A stretch of DNA of 64,000 nt from Theropithecus gelada (Eukaryota > Chordata > Mammalia > Primates > Cercopithecidae). The stretch is taken from contig NC_037673.1 of assembly GCF_003255815.1 (NCBI RefSeq), positions 88,164,980 through 88,228,979 on the forward strand. Reading direction: 5' to 3'. Position numbers and translations under genes: made by a program. Numbering within the stretch: the first letter of the stretch is position 1; each line of letters opens with the position of its first letter. Of the stretch, positions 12,247 to 23,561 are shown piece after piece. Under the pieces are notes generated by a model that saw only the letters and a list, made by a program, of their open reading frames with translations, was not told the origin of the DNA and did not search any database.

Positions 12247-13025
12247 TTTTTTACATAACTCTGATTAAGGACCGAGATTCATTCCTGCTACAGCATTGTC
12301 ATTCTTCACTGTGATAACTTCTGCTAAATGAATAGACAAAGGATTGGGTTACAAAGAAGAACAGTCCCCAAAGTTATATTTAAATGACATGCTCAGAAAG
12401 TGGTGTAGAAAAACTGCCATGAATTATATATGGGGCCTTTTGCTTTCAGACCTTCACACAAATATGGGAAAAATGGTTTAATCAGACCGTGTAGCATTAA
12501 CCATGGTTTGGTCATAAAATTGCATTATGAAAGAATCTATATGTTATATTTTATGAATTGTGATTTCCTAATCATAATTTTGCATCCATATCCCTGATGC
12601 CAACATGATGCCATGAAACGTACAAGTCAGCCCTTTCCTGTGTTAAAAGGTAAAATTTTTTCTTTGATTTCCTTCACAACTACAAACACCATTCCCAAGT
12701 AAGTTCTAAACTCAGTCTTTGGTCACTTCAAAGAACTATTTGTAGTTTAGGAAGAAATGTCTTGTTTTAATAAGAAAATGTAATTTATTGCTCATTCAAC
12801 ATATTAGGAATTCTAACTTGCCTCTCCTGAAAAAGTGTGGGAGTTCACATGCCCAGTAGCCCCTCCCCAATTGCTAGTAAGGCTATTTCCAGTTTGTTTA
12901 AATGAACCACAGACAGAATTGCCGTTATATGTATGAGAAGGAAATGGACATTTACATTATATGAATTGAAAACAAAACAAAAAAAGTATGTGCTCAACCA
13001 AAATGAAAAAATTAAAGACTCCACC
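12247..13025. other. Unassigned non-coding DNA between two Alus
   Basis: About 780 bases with no recognised gene or repeat. The sequence is moderately AT-rich and unremarkable. Confidence 0.5.
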
Positions 13026-13041
13026 TAATTTAATTATTCTT

Positions 13042-13342
13042 TTTTTTTTTTTTTTTTTTTTGAGGCGGAGTCTCGCTCTGTCGCCCAGGCTGGAGTGCAG
13101 TGGCGGGATCTCAGCTCACTGCAAGCTCCGCCTCCCGGGTTTACGCCATTCTCCTGCCTCAGCCTCCCGAGTAGCTGGGACTACAGTCGCCGGCCACCTT
13201 GCCCGGCTAGTTTTTTGTATTTTTTAGTAGAGACGGGGTTTCACCGGGTTAGCCAGGATGGTCTCGATCTCCTGACCTCGTGATCTGCCCGTCTCGGCCT
13301 CCCAAAGTGCTGGGATTACAGGTTTGAGCCACCGCGCCCGGC
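13042..13342 (-). mobile_element. Young full-length AluY, cercopithecid AluYRa-like, antisense
   Basis: Read on the minus strand it opens GCCGGGCGCGGTGGCTCAAACC and contains TACAAAAAACTAGCCGGGC, GGCGTAAACCCGGGAGGCGG and GCAGTGAGCTGAGATCCCGCC. The double-A TACAAAAAACTAGCC block and GCGTAAACCC are, to my knowledge, marks of Old World monkey AluYRa copies and are not the human AluY consensus. A perfect 16-bp target-site duplication TAATTTAATTATTCTT flanks it at 13026-13041 and 13343-13358. Many CpGs are retained, which fits a recent insertion. Open frames across it are Alu translations. Confidence 0.95.
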
Positions 13343-13358
13343 TAATTTAATTATTCTT

Positions 13359-13697
13359 ACTGAAAATTTCCTTAATAGAGAACAACTCTTTAAACTGTGC
13401 AACATCAGATAATGCAATTGCATTTTATGGAACAGATTGAAATGGATGATATTAGACTTCTACTAAGAGAAAGCTTTAATTTTGATAAAAGCAGTGTCAG
13501 GGAGAGTCTGAAGGCAACGGATGCCCTAAAGTAACATATAAGCGGAGAAGATGGGTTGGAGGGTAAGGTAATGCCACAGAAAGAGAGTGTTGTCTTGGAT
13601 GAATGTGCTTATTAGTCTCATTAGTAAGACATGCTAGGACCAGAGTGATTAAAGTGAACTCAAATAGTTCTAGTAGACACCTCAAATTTACTACCAC
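13359..13697. other. Unassigned non-coding DNA
   Basis: Nothing recognisable apart from a small open frame on the minus strand (13497-13697) without identifiable protein features. Confidence 0.5.
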
Positions 13698-13840
13698 GAT
13701 TCATTTATTCAACATCATTTATTGAGCTTCTACTATCTCTCTTGGTATTCAAGATAAAGCAGTGAACAAAATCAACTTAATTCTCTGTTCTCAAAGAATG
13801 TACAACTTGGACAATAAATATATCAGCTAAAAATATATTA
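13698..13840 (-). repeat. LINE-2 3' end relic, antisense
   Basis: ATTCATTTATTCAACATCATTTATTGAGCTTCTACTATCTC, then AAGCAGTGAACAAAATCAACTTAATTC and CTCAAAGAATGTACAACTTGG, follow the antisense LINE-2 3' end in the correct order (tail repeat, CTACTATGTGCC box, CAGTGAACAAAACAGAC box). Confidence 0.8.
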
Positions 13841-16229
13841 TGTCAGAATTAAAAGAGCTTCAGAGATACAGAAAGCAGGGAAAGAAAGCTAGGAGATTGT
13901 TGGTGGGTTTCTAATTTTAAATTGGGCATTGGTGGAAGGTATAGAAAGATGAAGGAGTGAGTGAGCCACACAGCTTTGCTGGGGAAGGGCTTGTTGAAAT
14001 ATTTGAAAAGCGTGATGCTGAATCCAATTTCACTCCAGCTACATAGGTTGGCCCTCATTCATATTATGTACAGTTCAGCTGAATGCTGGGATGTACAACT
14101 CTGTTCTTATAAATTCATGTGTCTATATGTAATACATATATGTATGTGTATATATGGTATATAATTATAAAGAAATATGTATTCATATTTATTTTGTAAA
14201 ATTTTTTTCATGACAAAAATTTCAATTCATCTAACAGACAGGAATGAGGCATAATGCATTATACCAGAAAAAAAAAATCTCCTTTTCTTTCTACAGTATT
14301 ATTCAAAATAAGAGTTATAAAGCTTATTAGAATGTTTTTTAGTGGGGGGTGTAATTTAGAGACAAAAAGGTAACACCAATTGTTTTGTCTCATTATATCA
14401 TTTTAAAAATAAACTCTCTAATTTAACAAAGACCTACCAAATTTTATAATTGAGAACTATATTGGTCTTTTAAACTTATCTTTATTTTAATTCTTCCGAT
14501 GAAATGTATGACAATTCTGCAATATCTTCCTAGTTAAACAAAAAGCATGATATATATTTGTGAAATTCAAAGGACATTGTCAACCCCAATGGAGTTAGAT
14601 TGGCCCAGATTTGCAACCTCGTTTGTCTTCATAAAGACTGTCTGTTACACCTCACCTTACACTCTGCAGAAATGCTACATGCAATATTAAGAGATTTTTA
14701 TAGAAAAAAAACGTGCAGCTTAAGAAAAAATCCTTTCAGTAACAAATCAATGTATTCCAATACATCTACTCAGTAGCTGTAGCTTAACTACGGTTTGGGA
14801 GGTTTCATGAAAGAGAGAGAAGGAAATGAAGGCAAGAGGAGTGGGAAGGAAAATTAAAAAAAAATGATACTGCCTAGCTACAAGCTGCAGAGGGAAATTA
14901 ATATTCAAAAGGTTAAGGTGTCTGTGAAATGTATGTAATGAGTAACACTCATAGTTTGTTACTATAGGTTCATTGCCTCTAATGTTGAGGACGGCACATG
15001 GATAATTTACGATTCCCATTGTCCCCTCTGCAGGGATTAATTCTGAATTATTTATGTACCTATATACGCACAGAACTGAAACATTTTAGTTAAAGTCAGC
15101 CACTCACTCATAGTCTTGAAATTATGCAGCCCTTGTTGCTAAAAATGATGTTAGCCTCTTGTGATTTAAGTCATAACATTTTATTTTCAGTCCCACTGAG
15201 AGAGAAGGCATACAGGAGCAGGGGAAAGATATATTTTTCTAGGGTAAATCTCAGAATGCATTTTTTAAAGATGTAAACAGATAATGGTAATTTCGTTGAG
15301 TCAAATTATTGTTGTAGAGAGCATGTAAATAAACCTTTATTTAATTCGTGATTTGTGATTTTGTATTGGTACACTCTAAGACTTGTTTTTATGTGGGTAT
15401 CTTTAAATATAAAGCCCTTGCATTTCAATAAAGGGAACTCCACCTACGTACTGATTAATCAAAGAATAAAATTTCATTTTTGGAAAAGTGTTCTAATCCA
15501 TTCAGATTTCATACTCAACCATTTCATTTAGTCAACTGAATTCAGAAAAAGTACTGTTTCCACTTAAACTCCAGTGATTACTCACTGCTATTAAAGACTC
15601 CTTTGACTATATCAGAATTAATGTTTTAAAATGCAGGTATTACCCCCTTTTCTCAAAAATAACAGATTGTATTCTGGACTCACAATGTGTTTGATAGGGG
15701 CTAACCTTATCAGCATAAGAATATCTTATAATTTTTAATGCATTGAATTTTAAATATTTCTTTCAATATGCTTTTTTTGCAATTTTGGTATAAATTATAG
15801 GTCCCCATATATTTAATCAAATTTATTTAAATCAAAATGTCCCATATGCAATTATTTTAAGAGAAAAATCTGAATGGAAAAAAAAAAAATAAGTCTCTAA
15901 ACAACTGACCCCAGCCCTTTGGAATTTAGATTGTCTAGTCTCTTCTGATCTTAGAATTTATGTCTCCCTAATAATTAAGGTTCATCTCAAGTAGACATGC
16001 TGTCACATGAGGTATTGAGTATGAAAATAGATAAGGAATTAGAAGTATTCAAAGAGCAAAAGAAAAAAATATATATATATGCACACATATAAGACATCAA
16101 TTTATCTTTTAGTCCCCACCCCATACAATTCAACAATTGCTAATAAATTAGGAGGAGGGGCATATTGATGTACTGCTTGACTATAACACAAAGAAGTGTA
16201 GTTAGCAAAAAGCTGCAGTGGGTAATGAA
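13841..16229. other. Unassigned AT-rich non-coding DNA
   Basis: No gene or nameable repeat in about 2.4 kb. Alternating AT-rich sequence occurs at 14115-14165 and a short AT repeat at 16066-16080. Low density of recognisable transposons continues into the candidate regulatory block that follows. Confidence 0.5.
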
Positions 16230-16511
16230 CAGTATTTTAACTCGGCAGTTTAACCTCCGTGTCTGTCAGCTGTGACCTTTTACCAACCCCAATGAGAGTC
16301 TGATTTCTCACTTTTGCTACTCACTGCTGGATGAGTGAATGTAGAATTTGACAGCAAGAGGTTTTACATGAAAAGGAAAGGTACTTAAAAAGCATGTTTT
16401 GTGATGATAGGCTACATTTATTCACTGTTCATTACGCTTGGTGCAGCAGCCGCGTTGGTGGATTGATTGGGTGTGAGCAGCTTGTCTGCTATGGAAGTGA
16501 AGAGGCGTTAT

Positions 16512-16574
16512 TGACCTGCATGGGAGCTGAAGTGACCTCTAGATGACCTCCCTTTCACCTGAAATTGACCTTGA
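16512..16574 (-). promoter_or_regulatory. Nuclear-receptor half-site array with DR5 spacing (RARE-like)
   Basis: On the plus strand four hexamers sit exactly 11 bases apart: TGACCT 16533-16538, TGACCT 16544-16549, TCACCT 16555-16560 and TGACCT 16566-16571, each separated by 5 bases. On the minus strand these are AGGTCA, AGGTGA, AGGTCA, AGGTCA in direct-repeat-5 arrangement, the spacing bound by RAR/RXR heterodimers. 16533-16549 is a perfect AGGTCA-N5-AGGTCA. Another TGACCT at 16512-16517 is 21 bases upstream. The last copy extends to TCAAGGTCA (16566-16574 on the minus strand), an ERR/NR5A-type monomer site. The sites are seen directly; binding is inferred. Confidence 0.6.
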
Positions 16575-17072
16575 AAACAACGTAGGGTTCACTCCCATTT
16601 AAAAAGGAGGGAAATTCTTCTAACAGCATGTGAATTATTAGAATTGATATATTAAGCATTTCCTTTCTTTCCCCCGCCTTTTTTTTTTCTTTTTTTTTTT
16701 TTTTTAACTTTTACAAAGGTAAATGCTTGTAGGGGGTAAGGCGAGTGTTGGCTTTTAAATTTCTAGACCCTGCAGCTGCTCTGTTTGGTGTTTGCACAGA
16801 TTTATGGAGAAGGCCAACCAGACTTTGGACTGCTTGATGTAAAATTTTACCATTCATCATTATTGATTAGAGTCCACACTCTATGACAGAGCCCAAACCT
16901 TACTATGACAATTGCTATTTCAGTTGTTATGAGCCATAATGGGCCATAGGGATGATTTAAAGGAGCACAATAGCTATCTGTAATTACACATGAATAATCC
17001 ATGAATTCTACACCACAATGCTTATGATCAGACCCTAACAACCAAGGCTTGAGACATTTATTCTTGTTCTCT

Positions 17073-17092
17073 TTTTGGCACCTGTGCCAAAA
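17073..17092. promoter_or_regulatory. Perfect palindrome with NFI-like half-sites and central E-box
   Basis: TTTTGGCAC-CT-GTGCCAAAA is a perfect inverted repeat with 9-bp arms. It resembles an NFI palindrome (TTGGC/GCCAA) but with a 6-base spacer where the usual one is 5, and its centre contains the E-box CACCTG. A third GCCAA half-site follows at 17096-17100. Confidence 0.45.
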
Positions 17093-17110
17093 GTTGCCAA
17101 TTTATGAAAA

Positions 17111-20100
17111 TATAAGCACAACAAGCTTACCCTCTCCCATGTTCAAAGTTAAGTTTTAATTCTTGGTTAAAAATAGATAACACCCTTGGAAAGAGATAAA
17201 ATATTGCATTTAAAGATGGTTTTATCAGTAATTGAACTTGCTTCTTATTAGAAAAGGATGCCCATTATTATTTCATCAATTAGTATCAAGAAAATGTATT
17301 AGAAATTTGGTATAATGGCTGACAGAATCAGAAGAAAGTAGAACATTTATTATTATTGTTTTTGCTTTTTCAGCAAACATTTTACTTGAAGTCTTTATTC
17401 TCATATTTGACCAAAAAAATAATTTGAGGAAAAAAATCAAGATCATAGATCAGGTCCTATGATACAATGGAAATTTGATAACTCTTACAGAAGCTTTACA
17501 CTAACCTAGAAATTTGTATGACATGCCTCGACAGTAAATTATTCTGTAATTTTATGTTAAATGAGGAGATGGAGAAACTATTTGCCCACTGAGCTTATGC
17601 ATATGTGCAGACCCTGAGGCTCAGAGTGCTGGCACAAACATATAACAAACTAATAAAAGATCACATTTATTAGTGGCTTCTCAAGATAGTTCCATATCTA
17701 GAACATATCTCGGAGAGCAGACCACCCTGTGGATATAATAATTTTAAGGGTATTTTTAGGAATGGCCAATTTTTTCGTTGGTACTTTCAGAAGACTCCAA
17801 CACTTATAGATCCCAAACTGGGAAATCTATGCTAAGTTTTTGTAAGCTTGCTTTTTCTAGTTCTTAGAATTTTTGTAACCAACTGCTTGATTTACTCCAC
17901 TTGGAGATTTTAATTTCCTGACAATTTATAAAGCAACTTTTGGCAGTGGTTTTGGTCTATCTAGCACATATTCCAGAAAAGTGTCCCGTCTGCCTGGTTT
18001 ATGACAGTATTTCAGTAGTTCAACCTATTTGGAGCATAATAGTGTTGTTTAACATAGATGCACTTTTCATACTGTTCAAATATTTACATGCAGGGTTACA
18101 GGCTTATTAGCAATCTGGTGAGGTATTTGTAAATCTGGATCAAAATTTTGACAGGATATTTATTGCATTGACTTGACCTATTTTCTTTCTAAAGCTCTAT
18201 TCCATAATTCTTGTTTCATTTGATGTTAATCCTATGCATAAAAGACAGTAACGAGGATATTTGAACACAATAAAATTCTAGCATCCACACAGGAGGATTC
18301 TACTAATCTGATTTTGTTCCTTCCTCCCCCAGTGTGTGAGTTGCTTACACCTATGACTGTTTCAAAGCTCCATGAAGCCCTAACTTAACCAATGCAAGTT
18401 ATCTATTACATTTTACTTTCCTCCTCTCTCATTATGGTGATGAACCCCTGCAAGGATCCTCAGCAGGTTAGGGGACTTGCAAATTGCAATTATTCTAATT
18501 TAGGATCATACCATGCTTTTTTTTTTTTTCTTCTTCTTTTTTTAATCCTTGGGAACATCTTTTCTCCATTCAAATGCTTCTAATATTGAAATATGTCTTG
18601 AAAATTCTGCTTAATGGGCTTCATGGCAAGACTGAATATAAATTTTAAAAAGTAACTAATGTAGAATTAAATAAAGGATGACACAAACTTTTTGCCAGTC
18701 ATGTAAATAATTTTTTTCCAAATATTATTTCTTCTTAACCATTCACATTTATCTGTGCAGCAAATAAGCACAAAGCAGTAACATGTTTTCTTTGACAGCA
18801 AATTCTTTACGGAATATCACAAAAATAAAGACTTGTAATTGGCATGACATTAGAAATCCATGTACTTATCCAGTGAGCCTCCATCTCATCTTTGTTCCTA
18901 CCTCTCTATAAAGGATAAGACAGTTTTGCCCAAAGGAAGAAATAAAAGGGAATCCTCGTTAAAAGGTACATTAACGAAAGAAGAACAGCTTTACTGGGGC
19001 ATGTGCAGAAAGGGATGTTTGAGTAGTAAATGATAATTTACTTTTGAGGTATATTAAAAAGGTTTAATCTTACTGATCATGAGTTAAATTGGATGTTTTA
19101 ATCAGTTAGCGAGTGCCAAAAATAATTATGCCAGAGCGCTTAGTCTGCAGAACGTGTACACAAAGCATATAAATCCTTTGCTTCCCCAGGGATTTCTCAG
19201 AATAACACACAACTAAAAGACAAAGGCGATATCAAACTCATATAAATTAACATTGCAAATGATCTGAAAAATACAATAAATAACATGATCCCATCACTTT
19301 GACTATGTAGCACAAGGAAGAGTGTCCAACACAAATATATGCATTAATCTCTTGTATCCTTCCTAAACTTTTTTCAGTAAACTTTTCTTCAGTTTACTTT
19401 CTGAAGTTCAATTCAAGGTCATTCCTTTCATTGAGGGAGTTAGGCTGAGTGACCAACCATAGAAATGTGTGTTTCTTTTAGAAATAAATGTGAAAAATCA
19501 GATTATTTTCCTAATGAGCTTTTATTAGGAAAATAAAATAAAGCAGTTGGAACCAAGAAACTTCAGAGGCCTTTGAAGTTCTAAAAATTCTATGATTTTA
19601 AAATTAATATTTACCAAAATTCAAAATAATTTTGCAAGATGAAAACCAGTATAATAGATAAGCCAGTGTTTAAAATCAATATTTAAAACTAATGTTTTAA
19701 AACTATCAGCATTGACACCTCTTGCAAATATCTTTTAAAAAGTATATTCTTTACAAAAAGGTTATTATTTTAAAGGTATATTTTCATAATCTGCTTTTAA
19801 ACTTTTGTTTGCTGTGTGACTAATTTCTGAAATTTTGATATTATCTGAACAAAATAAAGAAAAAATTATAAAGAATTAAAAAGCTGTGGATAGGTAAAAT
19901 TATTTCAGCTCTTACATAGTGAGCTTAGATCTGAATTATTTCTAAAATACAATGGCTAAAAAGGCTGAGAGAGAACATGTGCTTTATTCCATTTGTATGA
20001 AAAATATAAACAACATGTATAATTGTTTGTATTAAATTTGACACACCTCTTAAATTCTAATTTAGATTTGTTTTTGACATATATGAATTAAGCACATTTT

Positions 20101-20346
20101 GATAGTTTGAGTCAATTATAATAATATAATTTAAAAATAATATCTCCACCATTTTTACCTGTTTACAACTTTTAAAGTGCAAACAGATATCCTAACATAA
20201 ATAATAAAATCTTTGGCCATAGATTATCTTCAATCACTGACACAAAATATTTTTTCAGTGTTAAAAATCATTGAAGTTCAGGTAGCCACAAAAAATTAAA
20301 TTTCTTTTAAATGTATGTTTCTCTTTAAATGATAGAATTCACCGTA
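17111..20346. other. Unassigned, largely repeat-poor non-coding DNA
   Basis: About 3.2 kb with no supported gene and almost no recognisable transposon, unusual for this window. T-rich run at 18516-18542. Single-copy DNA or very old repeats are both possible. The open frame at 18392-18583 has no recognisable content. Confidence 0.5.
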
Positions 20347-20396
20347 GTGTGTGTGTGTATATATATATACACACACGCATATATATACACATATAT
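20347..20396. repeat. GT/TA/AC compound microsatellite, self-complementary
   Basis: A GT run passes into TA and then into AC and again TA/AC, so the block is nearly its own reverse complement. Alternating purine-pyrimidine sequence of this kind can adopt Z-form or cruciform structure. Confidence 0.95.
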
Positions 20397-20404
20397 TCAA
20401 GTTT

Positions 20405-20690
20405 GATGTAAAAGCTTATCAGTTTTCTAGAGGTTGATGATTATTGAGAAAGCTGAAAGAAGAGTGGGCTGAGGTTAAGTGAATCATCAGTTATACATCT
20501 CATGCTCTTTCCATCGTGTAACTTAATTGGTTTACACTGATTTTGTACTGGAGTATTTAGGGACAACATAGGGGCTTTTCTGCAGATCTGAACAGCTGCT
20601 TGATTTGTTAATGAACAAGATTATCAGTAGCCAATTGCTCACAGCTGAAAAACTGCATCCTCCTGGTTAGTCCACTGGAGAGGGAATTTT
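20405..20690. promoter_or_regulatory. Possible regulatory segment with paired CAGCTG E-boxes
   Basis: A repeat-free segment carries two CAGCTG E-boxes at 20593-20598 and 20642-20647, flanking TTGTTAATGAAC and GATTATCAGTAGCCAATTG. The motif density is suggestive only. No transcription start, CpG island or gene is nearby in the window. Confidence 0.2.
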
Positions 20691-20694
20691 TTAA

Positions 20695-20805
20695 ATGTGG
20701 CTTTTGTGTCTAACACAGTTGCCTATTGGGTGACTTGGGTAAACCTGCTTGTTCCTTTAGTAACCTAGTTTCATTATATGCAAATTAGAATAGTCCAGAC
20801 AAATT
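20695..20805 (+). repeat. Possible MIR SINE fragment
   Basis: GTCTAACACAGTTGCCTATTGGGTGACTTGGGTAAACCTGCTTGTTCC...CTAGTTTCATTATATGCAAATTAGAAT parallels the central MIR boxes (GTGACCTTGGGCAAGT and CAGTTTCCTCATCTGTAAAATGGGAAT). Short and divergent. Confidence 0.5.
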
Positions 20806-20987
20806 TTTAGCCTTCCTGTAATAGACTTAAGGATGCAATAAAATTACTTCTCTTTAGATCATAGGAACATATGTGGCTCTGTTATCATGAACTTATGAGC
20901 TGTCAGTACTATTTAGGAGGGTCAGAGGTCTTTGAGCAACTTGTAAAAGTAGGGATCTCTAACATCAAGTGTGTATGTAAGTACTCA

Positions 20988-21020
20988 GATACACATACAC
21001 ACACACACACACGCGCACAC
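20988..21020. repeat. CA microsatellite
   Basis: ACACATACAC followed by an uninterrupted CA run and GCGCACACA. Both strand open frames here translate the dinucleotide repeat and are not genes. Confidence 0.95.
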
Positions 21021-22129
21021 AACACTTTTGCAAACAATATGAGGGTGTTCATATACTTCAGGTTAAGAGATCCTGCAATATAATTATATTGAAATAAATT
21101 TCCTTTAATACTCATAAGAATGCTAAGTTAGAGAGAAATGAGTCTTCTAACTAATCATATGGGAAATAACCAATTAGGTACGATGTTAAAGATCAATTAA
21201 ATATTTTTCTCCAAATAATAAGCCAAATCAATAGACAATATTGCAAAAGAAATATACACATTCATTTGCATTGCTTCTTCTAATATCAGGATCATTGAAA
21301 GGCTATTTTGTATTTACTCGCAAGATGTATTAATTTCATCGAATATGCAGTTTTCTTTTTTCTAGATTTTCAGAATAATTTCAATGGTCAACTAAATCAT
21401 GGAGATATATATATATATGTATATGTTCTAATATTAATTCTGGAAATGTGATTTAGAAGTGAATTCAGTGCTCTTCAGTGTGTTATCTATTATCTCCTCC
21501 TATTCCACTTAAACATTACCTGATGCAAAAGATGCTTCAAATGGCTGGAAAGTCAGAGTTTGTTTTTAAACTTTATTTGCCATGCAGTTAATATAATTCC
21601 ATTCAAAGAATAGATACAAAATAATCAATTGCTGAAATATGAAAGGTGATATCCCACTGAAGTTCTGAAAACAGATGATGATACTTCAGATGATACATTT
21701 AAATGTAATAAAATTAACTTCTCAATATTTAAAAAATTTAATATGTGATTATTAATGAACACATTATTATTTTCCTATTTCCAGGAAGTATTATCTTTGT
21801 TTATGCAAAATAAGAATTCTGTTTGATTTCTTTTTATTTAACCTGAAGTTTTAAAACATACAGAAAACAACCTCCATGGTGGTCAAGCATTATAATCATT
21901 ACCTTGCATATAACCCCTAATTTTCTTGCCCCTATCTTTATTCTGATTAAATCTAAATCTCTTCCTCCTTTGTCCCCACACCCATACTATTGAATTTGGC
22001 TAGTGAAAAACACTCCATCATATGGACTGGTCTCATTTTATATTCATGTTCATGGCCTGTAGTGGGCCCTTAATGATCTCATGTGATAGTTAAATATGTC
22101 TTTAGTACATTTACACTTCTATTCTCCTA
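21021..22129. other. Unassigned AT-rich non-coding DNA
   Basis: No gene or nameable repeat. A short AT repeat lies at 21405-21425. The sequence becomes pyrimidine-rich after about 21950 as it approaches the LINE-2 body and the true LINE-2 start may lie slightly upstream of where I place it. Confidence 0.5.
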
Positions 22130-23561
22130 GACAAGTAGTTCACATTTTCTCACTCCTCAAGTCTCCACACCCTTTCTGTCTTCACTCTCAGCTGATGACA
22201 TTTTTTCCCCTTCACTGAAAAAGCTAAAGCAATCAGAAGAGAACTTCCAAAGAATCTACCCTTCACATTTACCAGAATGTGAATGCTTATACTCCGCTTT
22301 CCTGCCTGATGTCATTTTCAAGTCCATTTCCAAATTGTTTTCTAAATAGAACTTTGACTTTCACACAAGTTCCCATCATTCCCCTCTACTCAAAGACATA
22401 GATCCAGGAGTTTTACCCATCCTTCATGTCCATTGTTCACTCTTTGATGGACCTTTCCCATTAGAACACAAATATGCTGTTATTCTCACGTCTTAAGATG
22501 ACCTTTTTTTTCGTCTTTTGTTCCCTTATATGCAAAACCCCTCAACAGACTTTATTCTGTGTCCTCTCTTCTCATTCTCTATTAAATTTACTCTAGTCTG
22601 CATTCTCACCACCACAACTTCTACCACCAAATTCATCTCTTATTGCAACTCCCTGATACTCAATGCAATGATCACTTCCCAGTTTTTGTCCTATTTAACT
22701 TACCAGAAATAAAAAACACAGTTGATTATTCCCTCTTCTTTGGTGCACTTTCCTCACCTGGTTTCTAGGTCACAGTCTTTTAGTTTTCCTCTTACCTGAC
22801 TGGTGCCTCCTTTGCCATCTCCTTTACTTCTTCTTCCTCCTTTCTCAAGCTTTTAATTTGGATCTTCCCTAGAACTCGTTCTTTGATCTTCTCTTTTCTA
22901 TATCTATGCCCCCTTCCTTGGGATCTCATATAATCCCATAGCTTTCAAGTAGCATATGCTCGCTTACAATTCTCAGTGTATATTTCTAGCTTAAATATCT
23001 CTCCTAAACAGATGACCTGACATAGTCATGTAAATATCTAATGGGCAAATTCAATATATAACCTGATATGATCTCTACAAAAGTCAGTCTACCTACAGCC
23101 TTTTACTCCCCACCTTTTGACAGTTTTTTCCTTCAGTTATTCAGGACAAAAGCCATCCTTAATTCATCTGCGAATCCCACCAGTTTCACCTTAAAATATT
23201 CAGAATCTAACCACCTCTTACTACCTCTGCTGTTACCATCCTGAACAGAACCATCATCTTCTCCCACTACCACTGCAATACCCTTTTAGCAGACCTACCT
23301 GATTTTATTCTTCACCCCTGCAGTATTATTACTACAGCAACCAGAGTGATCCTACAACATGTACTTGTGATTATGTCATATCATTATCCAAACTCAGCAA
23401 TGACACTGGATTTCTCTTAGCATATAGTCAAGATTCTTAGAATGACCTCAGAATCCTGATGTTAACTAGAGCTTATTTCATCTCATTTTCCATTACTTTC
23501 CCTTTTTTTTCTTTATTCAATTCCAGTCACATTGAACTACTTGGTTTTCTTCATTGGAATC
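22130..23561 (+). mobile_element. LINE-2, long 5' segment of a split copy (ORF2 region)
   Basis: A run of blocks follows the LINE-2 ORF2 nucleotide order: AAAGCAATCAGAAGAGAACTTCC near 22228; AACACAAATATGCTGTTATTCTCACGTCTTAAGATGACC near 22465; AGTTGATTATTCCCTC with GGTGCACTTTCCTCACCTGGTTTCTAGG near 22720-22770; CTTACCTGACTGGTGCCTCC near 22792; TTGATCTTCTCTTTTCTATATCTATG near 22881; GTCATCC-type GCCATCCTTAATTCATC near 23151; and CAACCAGAGTGATCC near 23338. Many small indels and stops make it a dead copy of the reverse-transcriptase side of the element. It continues after the LTR at 23562-23913. At about 2 kb in total it is long for a LINE-2, which mostly survive as fragments of a few hundred bases. 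Confidence 0.85.

Larger units (their letters stand above)
16230..17110. promoter_or_regulatory. Candidate cis-regulatory (enhancer-like) segment
   Basis: This repeat-free block is less AT-rich than its neighbours and keeps several CpGs in a CpG-poor region (GCAGCAGCCGCGTTGG near 16442-16457). It combines a nuclear-receptor half-site array (16512-16574), a further TGACCT at 16273-16278 beside an E-box CAGCTG (16268-16273), a homeodomain-type core TAATTA (16980-16985), and a GGCAC..GTGCC palindrome with an E-box centre (17073-17092). A T-rich run at 16680-16706 lies inside it. This motif clustering is what a conserved enhancer would show, but conservation cannot be measured from one sequence, so the regulatory role is inference. 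Confidence 0.4.

Noticed and set aside
11990..12268. 92-codon open frame with PASASRIAGITGACHHAW-type protein
   Set aside because: This is the familiar antisense Alu translation product, with no exon signals.
12988..13283. Overlapping frames of 79 and 62 codons
   Set aside because: Both lie in the antisense AluYRa-like element.
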